Source: Bradyrhizobium sp. CSS354 (GTDB taxonomy: Bacteria; Pseudomonadota; Alphaproteobacteria; Rhizobiales; Xanthobacteraceae). Taken from it: DNA of 64,000 nucleotides. The notes under the pieces are model-generated. The model did not search any database. It was not told the origin of the DNA and saw only the letters and a list, made by a program, of their open reading frames with translations. Shown here in pieces: positions 1 to 8,996 of the stretch (positions are counted from its first letter, which is position 1; every line of letters starts with the position of its first letter). The stretch is from NCBI RefSeq assembly GCF_029051725.1, contig NZ_JAACFU010000023.1, positions 1-64,000 on the forward strand, in the 5' to 3' direction. The position numbers were made by a program, and so were the translations under genes.

Positions 1-60
1 CCTCACGGCTGGTTCCAGCCTCCCTCCCCCCAGCCTTTGCCCCTCAGACTTGCGGCCATC

Positions 61-980
<920 letters not shown>

Positions 981-984
<4 letters not shown>

Positions 985-1742
985 ACTACCGGGCTGTCCG
1001 CGCCATCTACCTGTTCGAAATGGCGCGCACCTGGCGCACGCTGCTGCAAAGCATCGTCTCGCCGGTGGTCTCGACCTCGCTGTATTTCGTGGTGTTCGGC
1101 GCCGCGATCGGCTCGCGCATCAGCCAGGTCGAGGGCGTCAGCTACGGCACCTTCATCGTGCCGGGCCTGATCATGCTCTCAGTGCTGACGCAGAGCATCG
1201 CCAACGCCTCGTTCGGAATCTACTTCCCGAAATTCACCGGCACGATCTACGAGATCCTGTCGGCGCCGATCTCCTATTTCGAGATCGTGCTCGGCTATGT
1301 CGGCGCGGCCGCGACCAAATCGATCGTCCTCGGCCTGATCATCCTCGCCACGGCCGGCCTGTTCGTGCCGCTGCACATCCATCATCCGGTCTGGATGCTG
1401 GCCTTCCTGGTGCTGACGGCGGTAACGTTCAGCCTGTTCGGCTTTATCATCGGCATCTGGGCCGACGGGTTCGAAAAGCTGCAGATGATCCCGATGCTGG
1501 TGGTGACGCCGCTGACCTTCCTAGGCGGCAGCTTCTATTCCATCGACATGCTGCCGCCCGCCTGGCGCACGGTGGCGCTGCTCAATCCGGTCGTCTATCT
1601 GATCTCCGGCTTCCGCTGGAGCTTCTACGAGATCGCGGACGTCAGCATGGCCGTCAGCATCGGCATGACCACGGCGTTCCTGGTGATCTGTCTGGTCGCG
1701 ATCTGGTGGATTTTCCGCACGGGGTATCGGTTAAAGAACTGA
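981..1742 (+). CDS. ABC-2 type transporter permease (YadH-like)
   Basis: This is the membrane subunit paired with the preceding ATPase. The protein has 253 residues and about six hydrophobic segments; the family motif around GGSFYSIDMLPPAW, followed by LNPVVYLISGFRW, is the conserved ABC-2 signature region near residues 180-215. The length matches the usual 250-260 for YadH/NodJ-like permeases. Its ATG overlaps the ATPase stop by four bases. The pair probably forms a dimer-of-dimers exporter in the inner membrane. The exported compound is unknown. A palindromic repeat follows 12 bases after the stop and separates it from the convergent gene downstream. Confidence 0.92.
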
Positions 1743-1754
1743 TGGAGAGGCGCA

Positions 1755-1839
1755 GCCCGGATGGAGCGTAAGCGTAATCCGGGACAGGCGCGGCTTTCAG
1801 GCGACAGCGGTCCCGGATTGCGCTTCGCTCCATCCGGGC
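1755..1839. repeat. palindromic intergenic repeat, type A
   Basis: The left arm at 1755-1784 begins GCCCGGATGGAGCG, and the right arm at 1811-1839 is its near-perfect reverse complement, ending CGCTCCATCCGGGC. The arms are about 29 bases with a 26-base loop. It sits between two convergent genes and could act as a bidirectional terminator or a mobile-repeat remnant. Copies of this type are familiar from Bradyrhizobium and Rhodopseudomonas genomes. Confidence 0.85.
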
Positions 1840-1849
1840 TACGGCGACA

Positions 1850-2179
1850 TCACCGATAACAGTGGAAGCGGTTGTACCCGTCGTAATAGCCACGGCAGCG
1901 ACGGTGGCCGCGATGGGGAATGCCGAACACCCCCTCGACAGCGCCGACGGCACCGCCGACACCGGCGCCGACCGCGCCACCCACCACGCCGCCGACGGGG
2001 CCGGCGATCCGGTTGCCTTCATAAGAACCCTCCTGGGCGCCCCGAACGATGCCTTGGGCATGGCCAGGCTGTGGGATGCAGGACAGCGCGGCCAGAACGG
2101 CGGCGCCAGCGAAGAGCAGGCGGAAAGGCAGACCAGCCGGCCGTGAAGCGGCGGCAACACAAACTCTGTTCATCTTCAT
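1850..2179 (-). CDS. secreted glycine-zipper protein, function unknown
   Basis: A 109-residue protein with a basic start, a hydrophobic stretch (LLFAGAAVLAALSC) and a probable cleavage after GHA at about residue 41, so it is likely exported. The middle (about residues 59-85) is a run of G/A/V with GxxxG spacing, as in VGGVVGGAVGAGVGG, typical of glycine-zipper membrane-associated segments. The C-terminus is rich in His, Arg and Tyr. The start MKMNR at 2179 was chosen because the signal peptide begins there; the open frame extends further but without support. It is convergent with the ABC permease and divergent from the L,D-transpeptidase. I do not recognise a specific function; outer-membrane stress proteins share this look. 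Confidence 0.65.
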   Translation of the reverse strand: MKMNRVCVAAASRPAGLPFRLLFAGAAVLAALSCIPQPGHAQGIVRGAQEGSYEGNRIAGPVGGVVGGAVGAGVGGAVGAVEGVFGIPHRGHRRCRGYYDGYNRFHCYR

Positions 2180-2479
2180 TCCCAAAGGTAAAACCAGCGG
2201 CGGAGGTCGCCAGCCAAGGCAGGTCAATCGCAACGCCGATGCAGCCAAATGGTTGCGCCAATGTGACCAATTGTCGGCGTTGTGAACGCATCTCCCGCTC
2301 GCGAAAATGTCAGCACCGCCGCTGGCTTTGCGGCACAAAGCGGCCTTGCTTACGCCGGGCGTCCCGTTAACGATGGGCGGGCAGGCCGCTGGAACGAAAG
2401 CCGGATTGCAGGCATAGTGCACGCCGGGGGACGGAGAGCCGCGGCGCCTAGTGTGAACAGGCCGGAGGCCAGAAGTCCG
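2180..2479. other. divergent intergenic region
   Basis: This 300-base region lies between the glycine-zipper gene (minus) and the L,D-transpeptidase (plus) and must hold both promoters. I see no clear -35/-10 pair or inverted repeat. A purine-rich stretch GGAGGCC at about 2464-2470 lies 10 bases before the transpeptidase ATG and is the likely ribosome binding site. No convincing small gene is present. Confidence 0.5.
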
Positions 2480-3250
2480 ATGCGTTCGTTTTTTATTGCT
2501 TTCACCTCCCTGATGCTTTTGAGCGCGGGCACCGCGCAGGCCAAGGTCGAGATCACCGTCGACAAGGACAATCAGCAGATGACCGTCGCCGTCGACGGCG
2601 TCGCGCGCTACCACTGGCCGGTGTCGACAGGCATCCCCTCGCGGGAGACGCCGAACGGCGCGTTCCGCACCTTCCGCATGGAAGAGGATCACTATTCCAA
2701 GGAATTCGACGACGCGCCGATGCCGCATGCGATCTTCTTCACCAAGGTCGGGCACGCCATCCATGGCACCGACTCGGTCGGCCGGCTCGGCACGCCCGCC
2801 TCGCATGGCTGCGTGCGGCTGTCGCGCCAGAATGCCACGACGCTCTACGCGCTGGTGCAGCAGCAAGGCGTGCTCAACACCACGGTGACGCTGACCGGCT
2901 CGGCGCAGGTGGCGCTGGCGCGCAATCCGCGTGGCCGCAACCCCACGGCAGTGGCCCGCGCGCCGCAGCCCGCCGAAGAGCAATACGCCACATCCGGTGA
3001 TCCCGTGAATCTAGCGCCGCCGGCACAGCCCGCCCGCCGCTACATGCCGCAGGACGACAACTACATCTATCCGGCCGACGGCAGCGACACCGGCGCGCGC
3101 TACCCCGCGCCGCGCGGCAGCCGCCCGCTCTATGACGCACAGGTCTATCAGCAGCAGCCGCAGCAATATTACAATCAGGGCAACGGCACCTACTATCAGC
3201 CGCAGCCCCGGCAGGTTTACCAACCGCGTGGCTATTACTACCAGAACTGA
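2480..3250 (+). CDS. L,D-transpeptidase (YkuD domain), periplasmic
   Basis: This enzyme probably forms 3-3 cross-links in peptidoglycan or anchors proteins to it. The 256-residue protein starts with a signal peptide (MRSFFIAFTSLMLLSAGTAQA). The YkuD domain follows at about residues 23-135, with the catalytic signature HGTD near 94 and SHGCVR at 108-113; Cys111 is the nucleophile and His109 its partner. After residue ~140 comes a Pro/Ala-rich linker and a Gln/Tyr-rich tail that is low complexity and ends in YYYQN. The start was moved downstream of the open-frame start because the signal peptide begins at 2480 behind a GGAGG-like site. The next gene on the same strand lies 225 bases on, behind its own promoter. 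Confidence 0.92.
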   Translation: MRSFFIAFTSLMLLSAGTAQAKVEITVDKDNQQMTVAVDGVARYHWPVSTGIPSRETPNGAFRTFRMEEDHYSKEFDDAPMPHAIFFTKVGHAIHGTDSVGRLGTPASHGCVRLSRQNATTLYALVQQQGVLNTTVTLTGSAQVALARNPRGRNPTAVARAPQPAEEQYATSGDPVNLAPPAQPARRYMPQDDNYIYPADGSDTGARYPAPRGSRPLYDAQVYQQQPQQYYNQGNGTYYQPQPRQVYQPRGYYYQN

Positions 3251-3421
3251 CCCTATCTGAACGCGGCGTTGCTGCGCCAGCGAATCAGGAAGCCGCTGCC
3301 GCGACGGGCGCTTGCCGCAGTCGACCGCAGGAAATAGCGCCGGCCTGTGCAGGGATTGGGCACCGGCCGACGCAAGGAAGCAACAGTCCACAACCTTCAA
3401 CGCAGCGGCGTTCCGACCAAA

Positions 3422-3449
3422 TTGACAACCAGGGGGTCGCCCGTATTGT
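3422..3449 (+). promoter_or_regulatory. putative sigma70 promoter of the ACP-FAAL pair
   Basis: A perfect -35 hexamer TTGACA at 3422-3427 is followed after 16 bases by TATTGT at 3444-3449, which matches four of six bases of the -10 consensus. The acyl carrier protein ATG at 3476 lies 26 bases downstream, leaving a short leader with GGGGC as a weak ribosome binding site. It is the best-looking core promoter of this type I noticed in the window. Confidence 0.5.
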
Positions 3450-3475
3450 CGTTCCCATTGTTTCTGGGGCATGAC

Positions 3476-3730
3476 ATGACACGCGAGCAGATTTCGGATT
3501 TCTGCGTTACCGCCCTGGCAAATATCCTGCGCATTTCGAAGGACCGCGTCGACATCGGCACGAAATTCAGCCGCCTCGGGCTCGATTCGGCGATGCTGGT
3601 CTACCTGATGATGGAACTCGAAGAGAAGCTCGACCTCGAACTATCGACGGACGACTTTTACGACCATCCGACCGTTGAGGCGCTGTCGCGATTTCTCGCC
3701 GACAAGCGCGCAATCCGCCCCGCCGCCTGA
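3476..3730 (+). CDS. stand-alone acyl carrier protein
   Basis: An 84-residue carrier domain with the phosphopantetheine attachment motif LGLDSAM, in which Ser38 is the modified residue. Helix 1 (REQISDFCVTALANIL), the acidic helix II-III region (MMELEEKLDLELSTDDF) and the closing helix VEALSRFLAD complete the ACP fold. The GLDS form, rather than the ADSLD of housekeeping AcpP, is typical of carriers that serve acyl-AMP ligases, polyketide or Dlt-like systems. The acyl-AMP ligase gene starts 23 bases downstream on the same strand and is the obvious loading enzyme. The ATG at 3476 is used; another ATG at 3471 is out of frame. Confidence 0.9.
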   Translation: MTREQISDFCVTALANILRISKDRVDIGTKFSRLGLDSAMLVYLMMELEEKLDLELSTDDFYDHPTVEALSRFLADKRAIRPAA

Positions 3731-3753
3731 GGGCGGCTGAAGCCGGCGCAACC

Positions 3754-5454
3754 ATGGAAACCTTCCGCTCGCTCGTGGCACTGCTGGCCCGGCGTGCGGA
3801 GGAGCAGGCCGACGACCGCGCCTATGTCTTCGTCTCTGATCGCGGGGCGGAGGAAGCTGTCCTCACCTTCCGCCAACTGCATCACTCCGCATCCGCGCTC
3901 GCGTCGCGACTGACCGCGGCCGCGCGTCCCGGCGACCGCGCCATCCTGGTGTTTCCGCCCGGCATCGAGTTCATGGTGGCGTTCTTCGGCTGTCTGATGG
4001 CCGGCATCATCGCCGTGCCGATGATGATGCCGCGGCGAAACAGCGCGCGCGACGCCAGCGCCACGATACTCGCCAATTGCACGCCGACGCTGGCACTCAC
4101 CAATTCGGCCGTCGCGCTCCGTGGTGATCTGCGGGCACGCTTCACGTACGAGCACATTCGCTGGATCGAGGTCGATCTCGCCGCGGCCGACGGTGAGACG
4201 ATCGAACTGCCCGAGCCGGCGCCGGACGACATCGCCTTCCTGCAATACACCTCCGGCTCCACGTCCGCGCCCAAAGGCGTGATGGTGAGCCACGCCAATC
4301 TGCTCGCCAATCTCGAGATGATCCGGCTCGCGCTCGGCAACACCCGGCAATCGACTTACGTCAATTGGGTGCCGCTCTATCACGACATGGGGCTGATCCT
4401 GAACGCACTGCAGGCGCTCTATATCGGGGCGACCTGCGTGCTGATGGCGCCGAACGCGTTCATGCAGCGGCCGCTCGGCTGGCTGCGCGCGATCTCTCAT
4501 TACCGCGCGGAAGTGGCGTGCAGCCCGAATTTCGGCTTCGACCTCTGCGTAAGCCGCTTCCGCGCCGATCAGATCGAGGGCATCGATCTGTCCTCGCTCA
4601 GGATCGCGCTGAACGGCGCAGAGCCGGTGCATGCGGAAACCATCGAGGTGTTCATCCAGACATTTGCGCCGCACGGCTTCGACCCGCGCGCGATGTATCC
4701 CGCCTACGGAATGGCGGAAGCGACGCTCCTGATTTCCGGCGGACGCCGCGGCGGCGGTCATGTCACACGCAGCCTGAGCCGCACGGCGCTTCAGGCGCAT
4801 GCATCGGAGGCGCCTTCCAGCGCCGAAGACGCGCAAATCGCCGTCGGCTGCGGGCGCGCGCTCACCGGCGAACGGATCGCGATCGTGGACGCGGACAATC
4901 GGACGCGCCTGCCCGCGGACCGCGTCGGCGAGATATGGGTGAACGGGGCCAATGTCGCACGCGCCTATTGGCGCAACGACGAGGCGACGCGCGAGGGGCT
5001 CAATGCGCAGCTTGCCGGCGAAGACGGTGCGTGGCTGCGCACCGGCGACCTCGGCTTCATCGACGTCACAGGCGAATTGTTCGTCACGGGACGGATCAAG
5101 GATCTCATCATTATCCGCGGCATCAACCATTATCCGCAGGACGTCGAGCGCACGGTGCAGTCCCTCGACCAAGCTTTGCGCGAAAACTGCGGCGCGGCGT
5201 TCTCGGTGCCGGACGAGACCGGCGAGGAGGCGCTCGTCATCGTCCAGGAAATCGAGCGCAGCGCGCGCCACTCGATCGACACCGAAGCGATCACGGGCCG
5301 GATTCGCGAGGCCGTCGCCGATAACCATGAACTCTCCGCGCGCCACATCGCGCTGATCCGGCCCGGCACCCTGCCGAAGACCACCAGCGGCAAGATCCAG
5401 CGCAAGCTGGCGCGCAAGCTCTGGCTCGATGGCGGTTTCGACCAGCTCGGCTGA
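3754..5454 (+). CDS. fatty acyl-AMP ligase-like enzyme (AMP-binding superfamily)
   Basis: This enzyme adenylates a carboxylic acid, most likely a fatty acid, and passes it to a carrier protein. In the 566-residue sequence the A3 core YTSGSTSAPKG lies at about 165-175, followed by FAAL/FACL-family blocks VPLYHDMG, QRPLGWLRAISHYRA and YGMAEATL, the hinge motif TGDLG and the A10 lysine motif PKTTSGKIQRK near the C-terminus. The block order and wording match long-chain fatty acyl-AMP ligases rather than acetyl-CoA synthetases; whether the FAAL-specific insertion is present was not verified. The upstream ACP is the expected acceptor. The gene ends six bases before the stop of a convergent SGNH gene that may act in the same pathway. 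Confidence 0.9.
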   Translation: METFRSLVALLARRAEEQADDRAYVFVSDRGAEEAVLTFRQLHHSASALASRLTAAARPGDRAILVFPPGIEFMVAFFGCLMAGIIAVPMMMPRRNSARDASATILANCTPTLALTNSAVALRGDLRARFTYEHIRWIEVDLAAADGETIELPEPAPDDIAFLQYTSGSTSAPKGVMVSHANLLANLEMIRLALGNTRQSTYVNWVPLYHDMGLILNALQALYIGATCVLMAPNAFMQRPLGWLRAISHYRAEVACSPNFGFDLCVSRFRADQIEGIDLSSLRIALNGAEPVHAETIEVFIQTFAPHGFDPRAMYPAYGMAEATLLISGGRRGGGHVTRSLSRTALQAHASEAPSSAEDAQIAVGCGRALTGERIAIVDADNRTRLPADRVGEIWVNGANVARAYWRNDEATREGLNAQLAGEDGAWLRTGDLGFIDVTGELFVTGRIKDLIIIRGINHYPQDVERTVQSLDQALRENCGAAFSVPDETGEEALVIVQEIERSARHSIDTEAITGRIREAVADNHELSARHIALIRPGTLPKTTSGKIQRKLARKLWLDGGFDQLG

Positions 5455-5460
5455 GACGAT

Positions 5461-6474
5461 TCAGAAGTCGATCTTCGCGCTCTCCCCATCGCGCAGGCTC
5501 GCGGCGATCCCCTGCTCGATCTTGCGCGCGAGGATGGGGCGATAGTGGATGAAGTCGGCAAAATTGGCGCGGTCGCGCGTGAGATCGTTGTCAACGCGAT
5601 AGTTGATGAAATTGCTGCGCGGTCGGCCCACGACCACTTTCTTCAGCGCCGCGTCGCAGGCGCTGCGCTCCAGGGCCGCTTCCGTGCCGGGCTTCGGCAC
5701 GGTGGTCGCGAAGGTCGGCGGCACGATGATGACGACGGGCACATCGGCCGGCAATGTCCTGACGCTATCTGCCAGCGCAGCGATCTCGGGAAATGTCGCC
5801 CGCATCTCGGCGGACAAGGACGGCGCCGGATCCCTGGGCCAGCCGACTTCCTTGAATTGACCCGGGGGCCAGATGTCCTCGTAACTGACAAAGCCGTCGG
5901 GGTTCATCCGTGGTCGCCAGCCGAGCCCAATACTGATCCGTTGAACAGCGTGCTCGATTGCCTGCCAGGAGATCAGCCGTGCAGCGTAGGCGACGACGCT
6001 TCTGTCATAGAGCCAGTCGGGGAATGGGACGCCGCCCTCCTCCTTGGCCCGTGCATGCTCGCACCAGCCGGGGTCCGTCACAATCACTAGTGCGCCGACC
6101 TCCCGGTGATTCCGGAGGAAGAAGTCCAGCACCGCGAGTTCCTGGCGGGGAAACGCACCGGTCATGTAGAGCTGCACGAAGCGCAGGCCGGTCGCGCGCG
6201 ACAATTTCGTCGGCTCGATCATCTGCGCCGTCGAATTGCCCAGGATAGCGGCATTGAAATCCGGATTCCTCGCGCGGCTCGCGGCCGTGATCTGGGTCAG
6301 ACGATTGTCGACGCCGTCGATACCGAACACACCGAGCTTGCCGCTGTCATAGGGATCGACCGCCACCATGAGTGCGAGCACCAGCAGCGCAGCCCCGATC
6401 AGCGTGCCCAGGCACGCGAGCAAGCTCCGGCCCCAGCCGGGGTCGGTCTCAGAACTTGAAGTAGACGAAGTCAT
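5461..6474 (-). CDS. membrane-anchored SGNH/DltD-like protein
   Basis: A 337-residue protein with one N-terminal membrane segment (LLACLGTLIGAALLVLALMV, about residues 19-38) and a large extracytoplasmic part. The block ILGNSTAQM holds a candidate nucleophile Ser81 (SGNH block I), and DFIH near the end gives the Asp307-x-x-His310 pair of block V. Proteins of this shape next to MBOAT genes (DltD, AlgX/AlgJ, PatB types) complete or edit the acyl transfer to an exported acceptor. The start MTSSTSSSE at 6474 overlaps the MBOAT stop by 26 bases, so the two are cotranslated. Sequence identity to any named subfamily is not obvious to me; the SGNH call rests on motifs and context. Confidence 0.75.
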   Translation of the reverse strand: MTSSTSSSETDPGWGRSLLACLGTLIGAALLVLALMVAVDPYDSGKLGVFGIDGVDNRLTQITAASRARNPDFNAAILGNSTAQMIEPTKLSRATGLRFVQLYMTGAFPRQELAVLDFFLRNHREVGALVIVTDPGWCEHARAKEEGGVPFPDWLYDRSVVAYAARLISWQAIEHAVQRISIGLGWRPRMNPDGFVSYEDIWPPGQFKEVGWPRDPAPSLSAEMRATFPEIAALADSVRTLPADVPVVIIVPPTFATTVPKPGTEAALERSACDAALKKVVVGRPRSNFINYRVDNDLTRDRANFADFIHYRPILARKIEQGIAASLRDGESAKIDF

Positions 6475-7831
6475 GGAGATCCCGACCACCCATATGGAGC
6501 AGCAATGCGAATAGCCCAAGACCGAGCAGACCCGCGAGCCACGGATTGGGACGGCGCGTGAACACCGCCACGATGTCCTGGCTCGCCGGCAGCAGGAAGG
6601 CGAACAGCGGCGCTAGAATCAGCGGCCACAAATGCTTTCCGCGATCGAGCGGCAGCGGCGAAACCAGCCCACAGAAGACGTGCCATGCCGCCTCCACCGA
6701 CCCCGCGCGGAAGACCACGCCGGTTGCGAGCACGAACAGCACGGTAAGCGCCCAGCCGAGCCATGACGGGAACGTCGGGCCATAGCGACGCCACAGCGTG
6801 CAGGCGACCAGCGCAAGCCCGTGCAGCACGCCCCACAGCACGAAGGTCCAGCTCGCGCCGTGCCACAGGCCGCACAGCGCCATCGTGATCATCATCGCGC
6901 CGAAAAACTGCACGGGCAGCCAGCTCCGCGGCAAAAGACGCAGATTGACCAGCGGATAGAACACGTAGTCGCGCAGGAACAGCATCAATGTGATGTGCCA
7001 GCGCTGCCAGAAATCCTGGATATTGGTCGAGCGCAGCGGCGCATTGAAATTGTACGGCAGCTGCACGCCGAACAGCAGACCGAGGCCGATCGCGATGTCG
7101 GAATAGCCGGAGAAATCGAACAGGATCTGGAAAGAGAAGCAGAAGGCGAGCCACGCATCGCCGCTGGGCAACGGCCCATTCGCTGCCTGCGCGTAGATGG
7201 GATCGAGCAGATGGGCGAGGCCGTCGGCGATCACGATTTTTTCGAATAGGCCGATCGCGATGAAGCAGGTCGCGACGCAGAACTGGCGCTGCCAGCCCGG
7301 AACGTAGACCTGCCTGCCGAACTGATGCATCACCTCCGACCAGCGCGCCAGGGGGCCGGCGATCGCCTGCGGGAAGAAGACGATGTAGAGCGCGTAGCGG
7401 TCGAGCGCATAGAGCGGCGCCCTGCCGCGCTTGAGGTCGACCAGATACATGATGTGGTGGAAGGTGAAGAAGGAGATGCCGAGCGGCAGCCCGACGTCGA
7501 GCACCGGCAACGTCGTACCGAGCACGAGACCGACATTGGCGAAAAGGAAGTTGGCGTATTTGAACAGCGCCAGCACCGCGAGATCGAGCATGATCACCAG
7601 CGTCAGCACCGCCGGCCACTTCACACGCCCATAGGCAACCGAGGCGAGCCAGTTGATCGCGATCGAGCCGATCAGGAGCAGGACGAATGACGGGCTGCCC
7701 CAGGCATAGAAGGCGATCGACAGCGCGACCTGCACGCCGATTCGCCACTGCGGATGAGGATCGGCCAGGCGATAGATCAGCAGCGCCGCGGGCAGGAAGA
7801 CCAGGAGAAAGGGATAGTCGTTGAACAGCAT
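6449..7831 (-). CDS. MBOAT family O-acyltransferase (AlgI/DltB-like)
   Basis: A 460-residue polytopic inner-membrane protein of the MBOAT family, which moves acyl groups from a cytoplasmic thioester donor to an acceptor on the outer face. The start MLFNDYPFLLVFLPAAL and the block PYNFNAPLRSTNIQDFWQRW are hallmarks of the AlgI/PatA branch. The invariant catalytic histidine is His324 in CGLWHGASW, and an additional conserved His sits in FTFHHIMYLVD. About ten to twelve hydrophobic segments can be counted. It is cotranscribed with the SGNH gene downstream, and the desaturase gene lies 45 bases upstream on the same strand. The acceptor is not known; no alginate or teichoic-acid genes are nearby. 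Confidence 0.92.
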   Translation of the reverse strand: MLFNDYPFLLVFLPAALLIYRLADPHPQWRIGVQVALSIAFYAWGSPSFVLLLIGSIAINWLASVAYGRVKWPAVLTLVIMLDLAVLALFKYANFLFANVGLVLGTTLPVLDVGLPLGISFFTFHHIMYLVDLKRGRAPLYALDRYALYIVFFPQAIAGPLARWSEVMHQFGRQVYVPGWQRQFCVATCFIAIGLFEKIVIADGLAHLLDPIYAQAANGPLPSGDAWLAFCFSFQILFDFSGYSDIAIGLGLLFGVQLPYNFNAPLRSTNIQDFWQRWHITLMLFLRDYVFYPLVNLRLLPRSWLPVQFFGAMMITMALCGLWHGASWTFVLWGVLHGLALVACTLWRRYGPTFPSWLGWALTVLFVLATGVVFRAGSVEAAWHVFCGLVSPLPLDRGKHLWPLILAPLFAFLLPASQDIVAVFTRRPNPWLAGLLGLGLFALLLHMGGRDLHDFVYFKF

Positions 7832-7876
7832 CGGTTCAAAGCCGCGCCATCGCCGGCGTGAGCCGGCGGATGATGC

Positions 7877-8785
7877 TCAGCCCGTTTCGAGGTCGGGCGC
7901 GGCGTCGCCCGGCTGCCGCAGCATGCGTCGCGCAATCTTCTCCTCGCTCGGCACCTTGACGTCCCAGGCCAGTCCGAGCGCTTCCAGAGCCCGGATGAAG
8001 ATGTAGCCGGGATCGAACTCGAACCAGCGCAGGCCGAACGCCGCGGAATAGGGAAAGGCGTGGTGGTTGTTGTGCCAGCCCTCGCCCCAGGCAAGCCAGG
8101 CCATCACGCCGAGATTGCGGCTGTTGTCGTCGCGGGTGACGAAGGGCTGCGCGCCAAAGCTATGCATCACGGAGTTGATGGCCGACATGGTCTGCTCGAC
8201 CACGAACATGCGCACCACGCCGCCCCACAGCAAGCCGGTCAGTGCGCCCCACAGGCTCATGGTGGCGAGGCCGCCGATCGCGGCCTGCAGCACCAGGCCG
8301 AGACCGACCCAGGTGTAATAGTAGCTGTTGACGGCAACGAGCCTGCGATCCGCCATCAGGTCCGGGACATAGTGCGCAACGTTGGGATAATCGTGCTCGA
8401 TCATCCAGGTCAAATGCGCGTGCAGGAAGCCGCGCAGGCGGCCGAATGGGCCCTCGCCGTGCAGCCGCGGCGAATGCAGATCGCCGTCGTGATCGGACAA
8501 TTCGTGGTGCCGGCGGTGCATTGCCGCCCAGGACAGCATGGGACCGCGGCCGGCCATCGATCCCATCACGACCAGGATCGCACTCATCGCCGTGGAGGTC
8601 GCGAAGGCGCGGTGGGTGAAGAGCCGGTGATAGCCGACGGTGAGGCCGAGGCCGGTGACCAGCCAGAAGCCAACGAACAGGCCAAGCTCCATCGCGCCGA
8701 TCGGGCGGTAGAGCAGAAGGGCCAGTGCCACCAGCGTGCCGATGAAGGGCAAAACGTCGAAGATGATGAAATGCCGCCGCTGCAT
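7877..8785 (-). CDS. membrane fatty-acid desaturase (acyl-CoA/acyl-lipid type)
   Basis: This is a di-iron desaturase that introduces a double bond into an acyl chain in the membrane. The 302-residue protein has all three histidine boxes: HRLFTH at 53-58, HRRHH at 90-94 and HNNHH at 238-242, separated by two pairs of transmembrane segments. The pattern matches stearoyl-CoA delta-9 desaturases of proteobacteria. The start MQRRHFIIFD at 8785 was chosen because upstream codons in the frame are not hydrophobic or conserved-looking. It is the first gene of a probable desaturase-MBOAT-SGNH operon, with its promoter in the 211-base region shared with the divergent phosphodiesterase gene. Confidence 0.93.
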   Translation of the reverse strand: MQRRHFIIFDVLPFIGTLVALALLLYRPIGAMELGLFVGFWLVTGLGLTVGYHRLFTHRAFATSTAMSAILVVMGSMAGRGPMLSWAAMHRRHHELSDHDGDLHSPRLHGEGPFGRLRGFLHAHLTWMIEHDYPNVAHYVPDLMADRRLVAVNSYYYTWVGLGLVLQAAIGGLATMSLWGALTGLLWGGVVRMFVVEQTMSAINSVMHSFGAQPFVTRDDNSRNLGVMAWLAWGEGWHNNHHAFPYSAAFGLRWFEFDPGYIFIRALEALGLAWDVKVPSEEKIARRMLRQPGDAAPDLETG

Positions 8786-8996
8786 CCGGCGAAAATGCCG
8801 GCTGCGGATAATTCGATGATCGCGTTGCTGCTGCACGGGCGGATTTCCAGGGCGCCGACTATGAGTACATACCCCTGCGGCGGCCGCAACCCAAGCCGCC
8901 GCCCAAGGTTTCAACAGCCACGAAAGCCTATACTATGGGCCGAACGCGCCCAAATGCGTTGAAATATCACTCTTTCCGCTTGCCCCTCGAGCCGCC

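Noticed and set aside
3658..5346. 562-codon minus-strand frame opposite the acyl-AMP ligase
   Set aside because: Full-length antisense shadow; the plus-strand frame has all AMP-ligase motifs.
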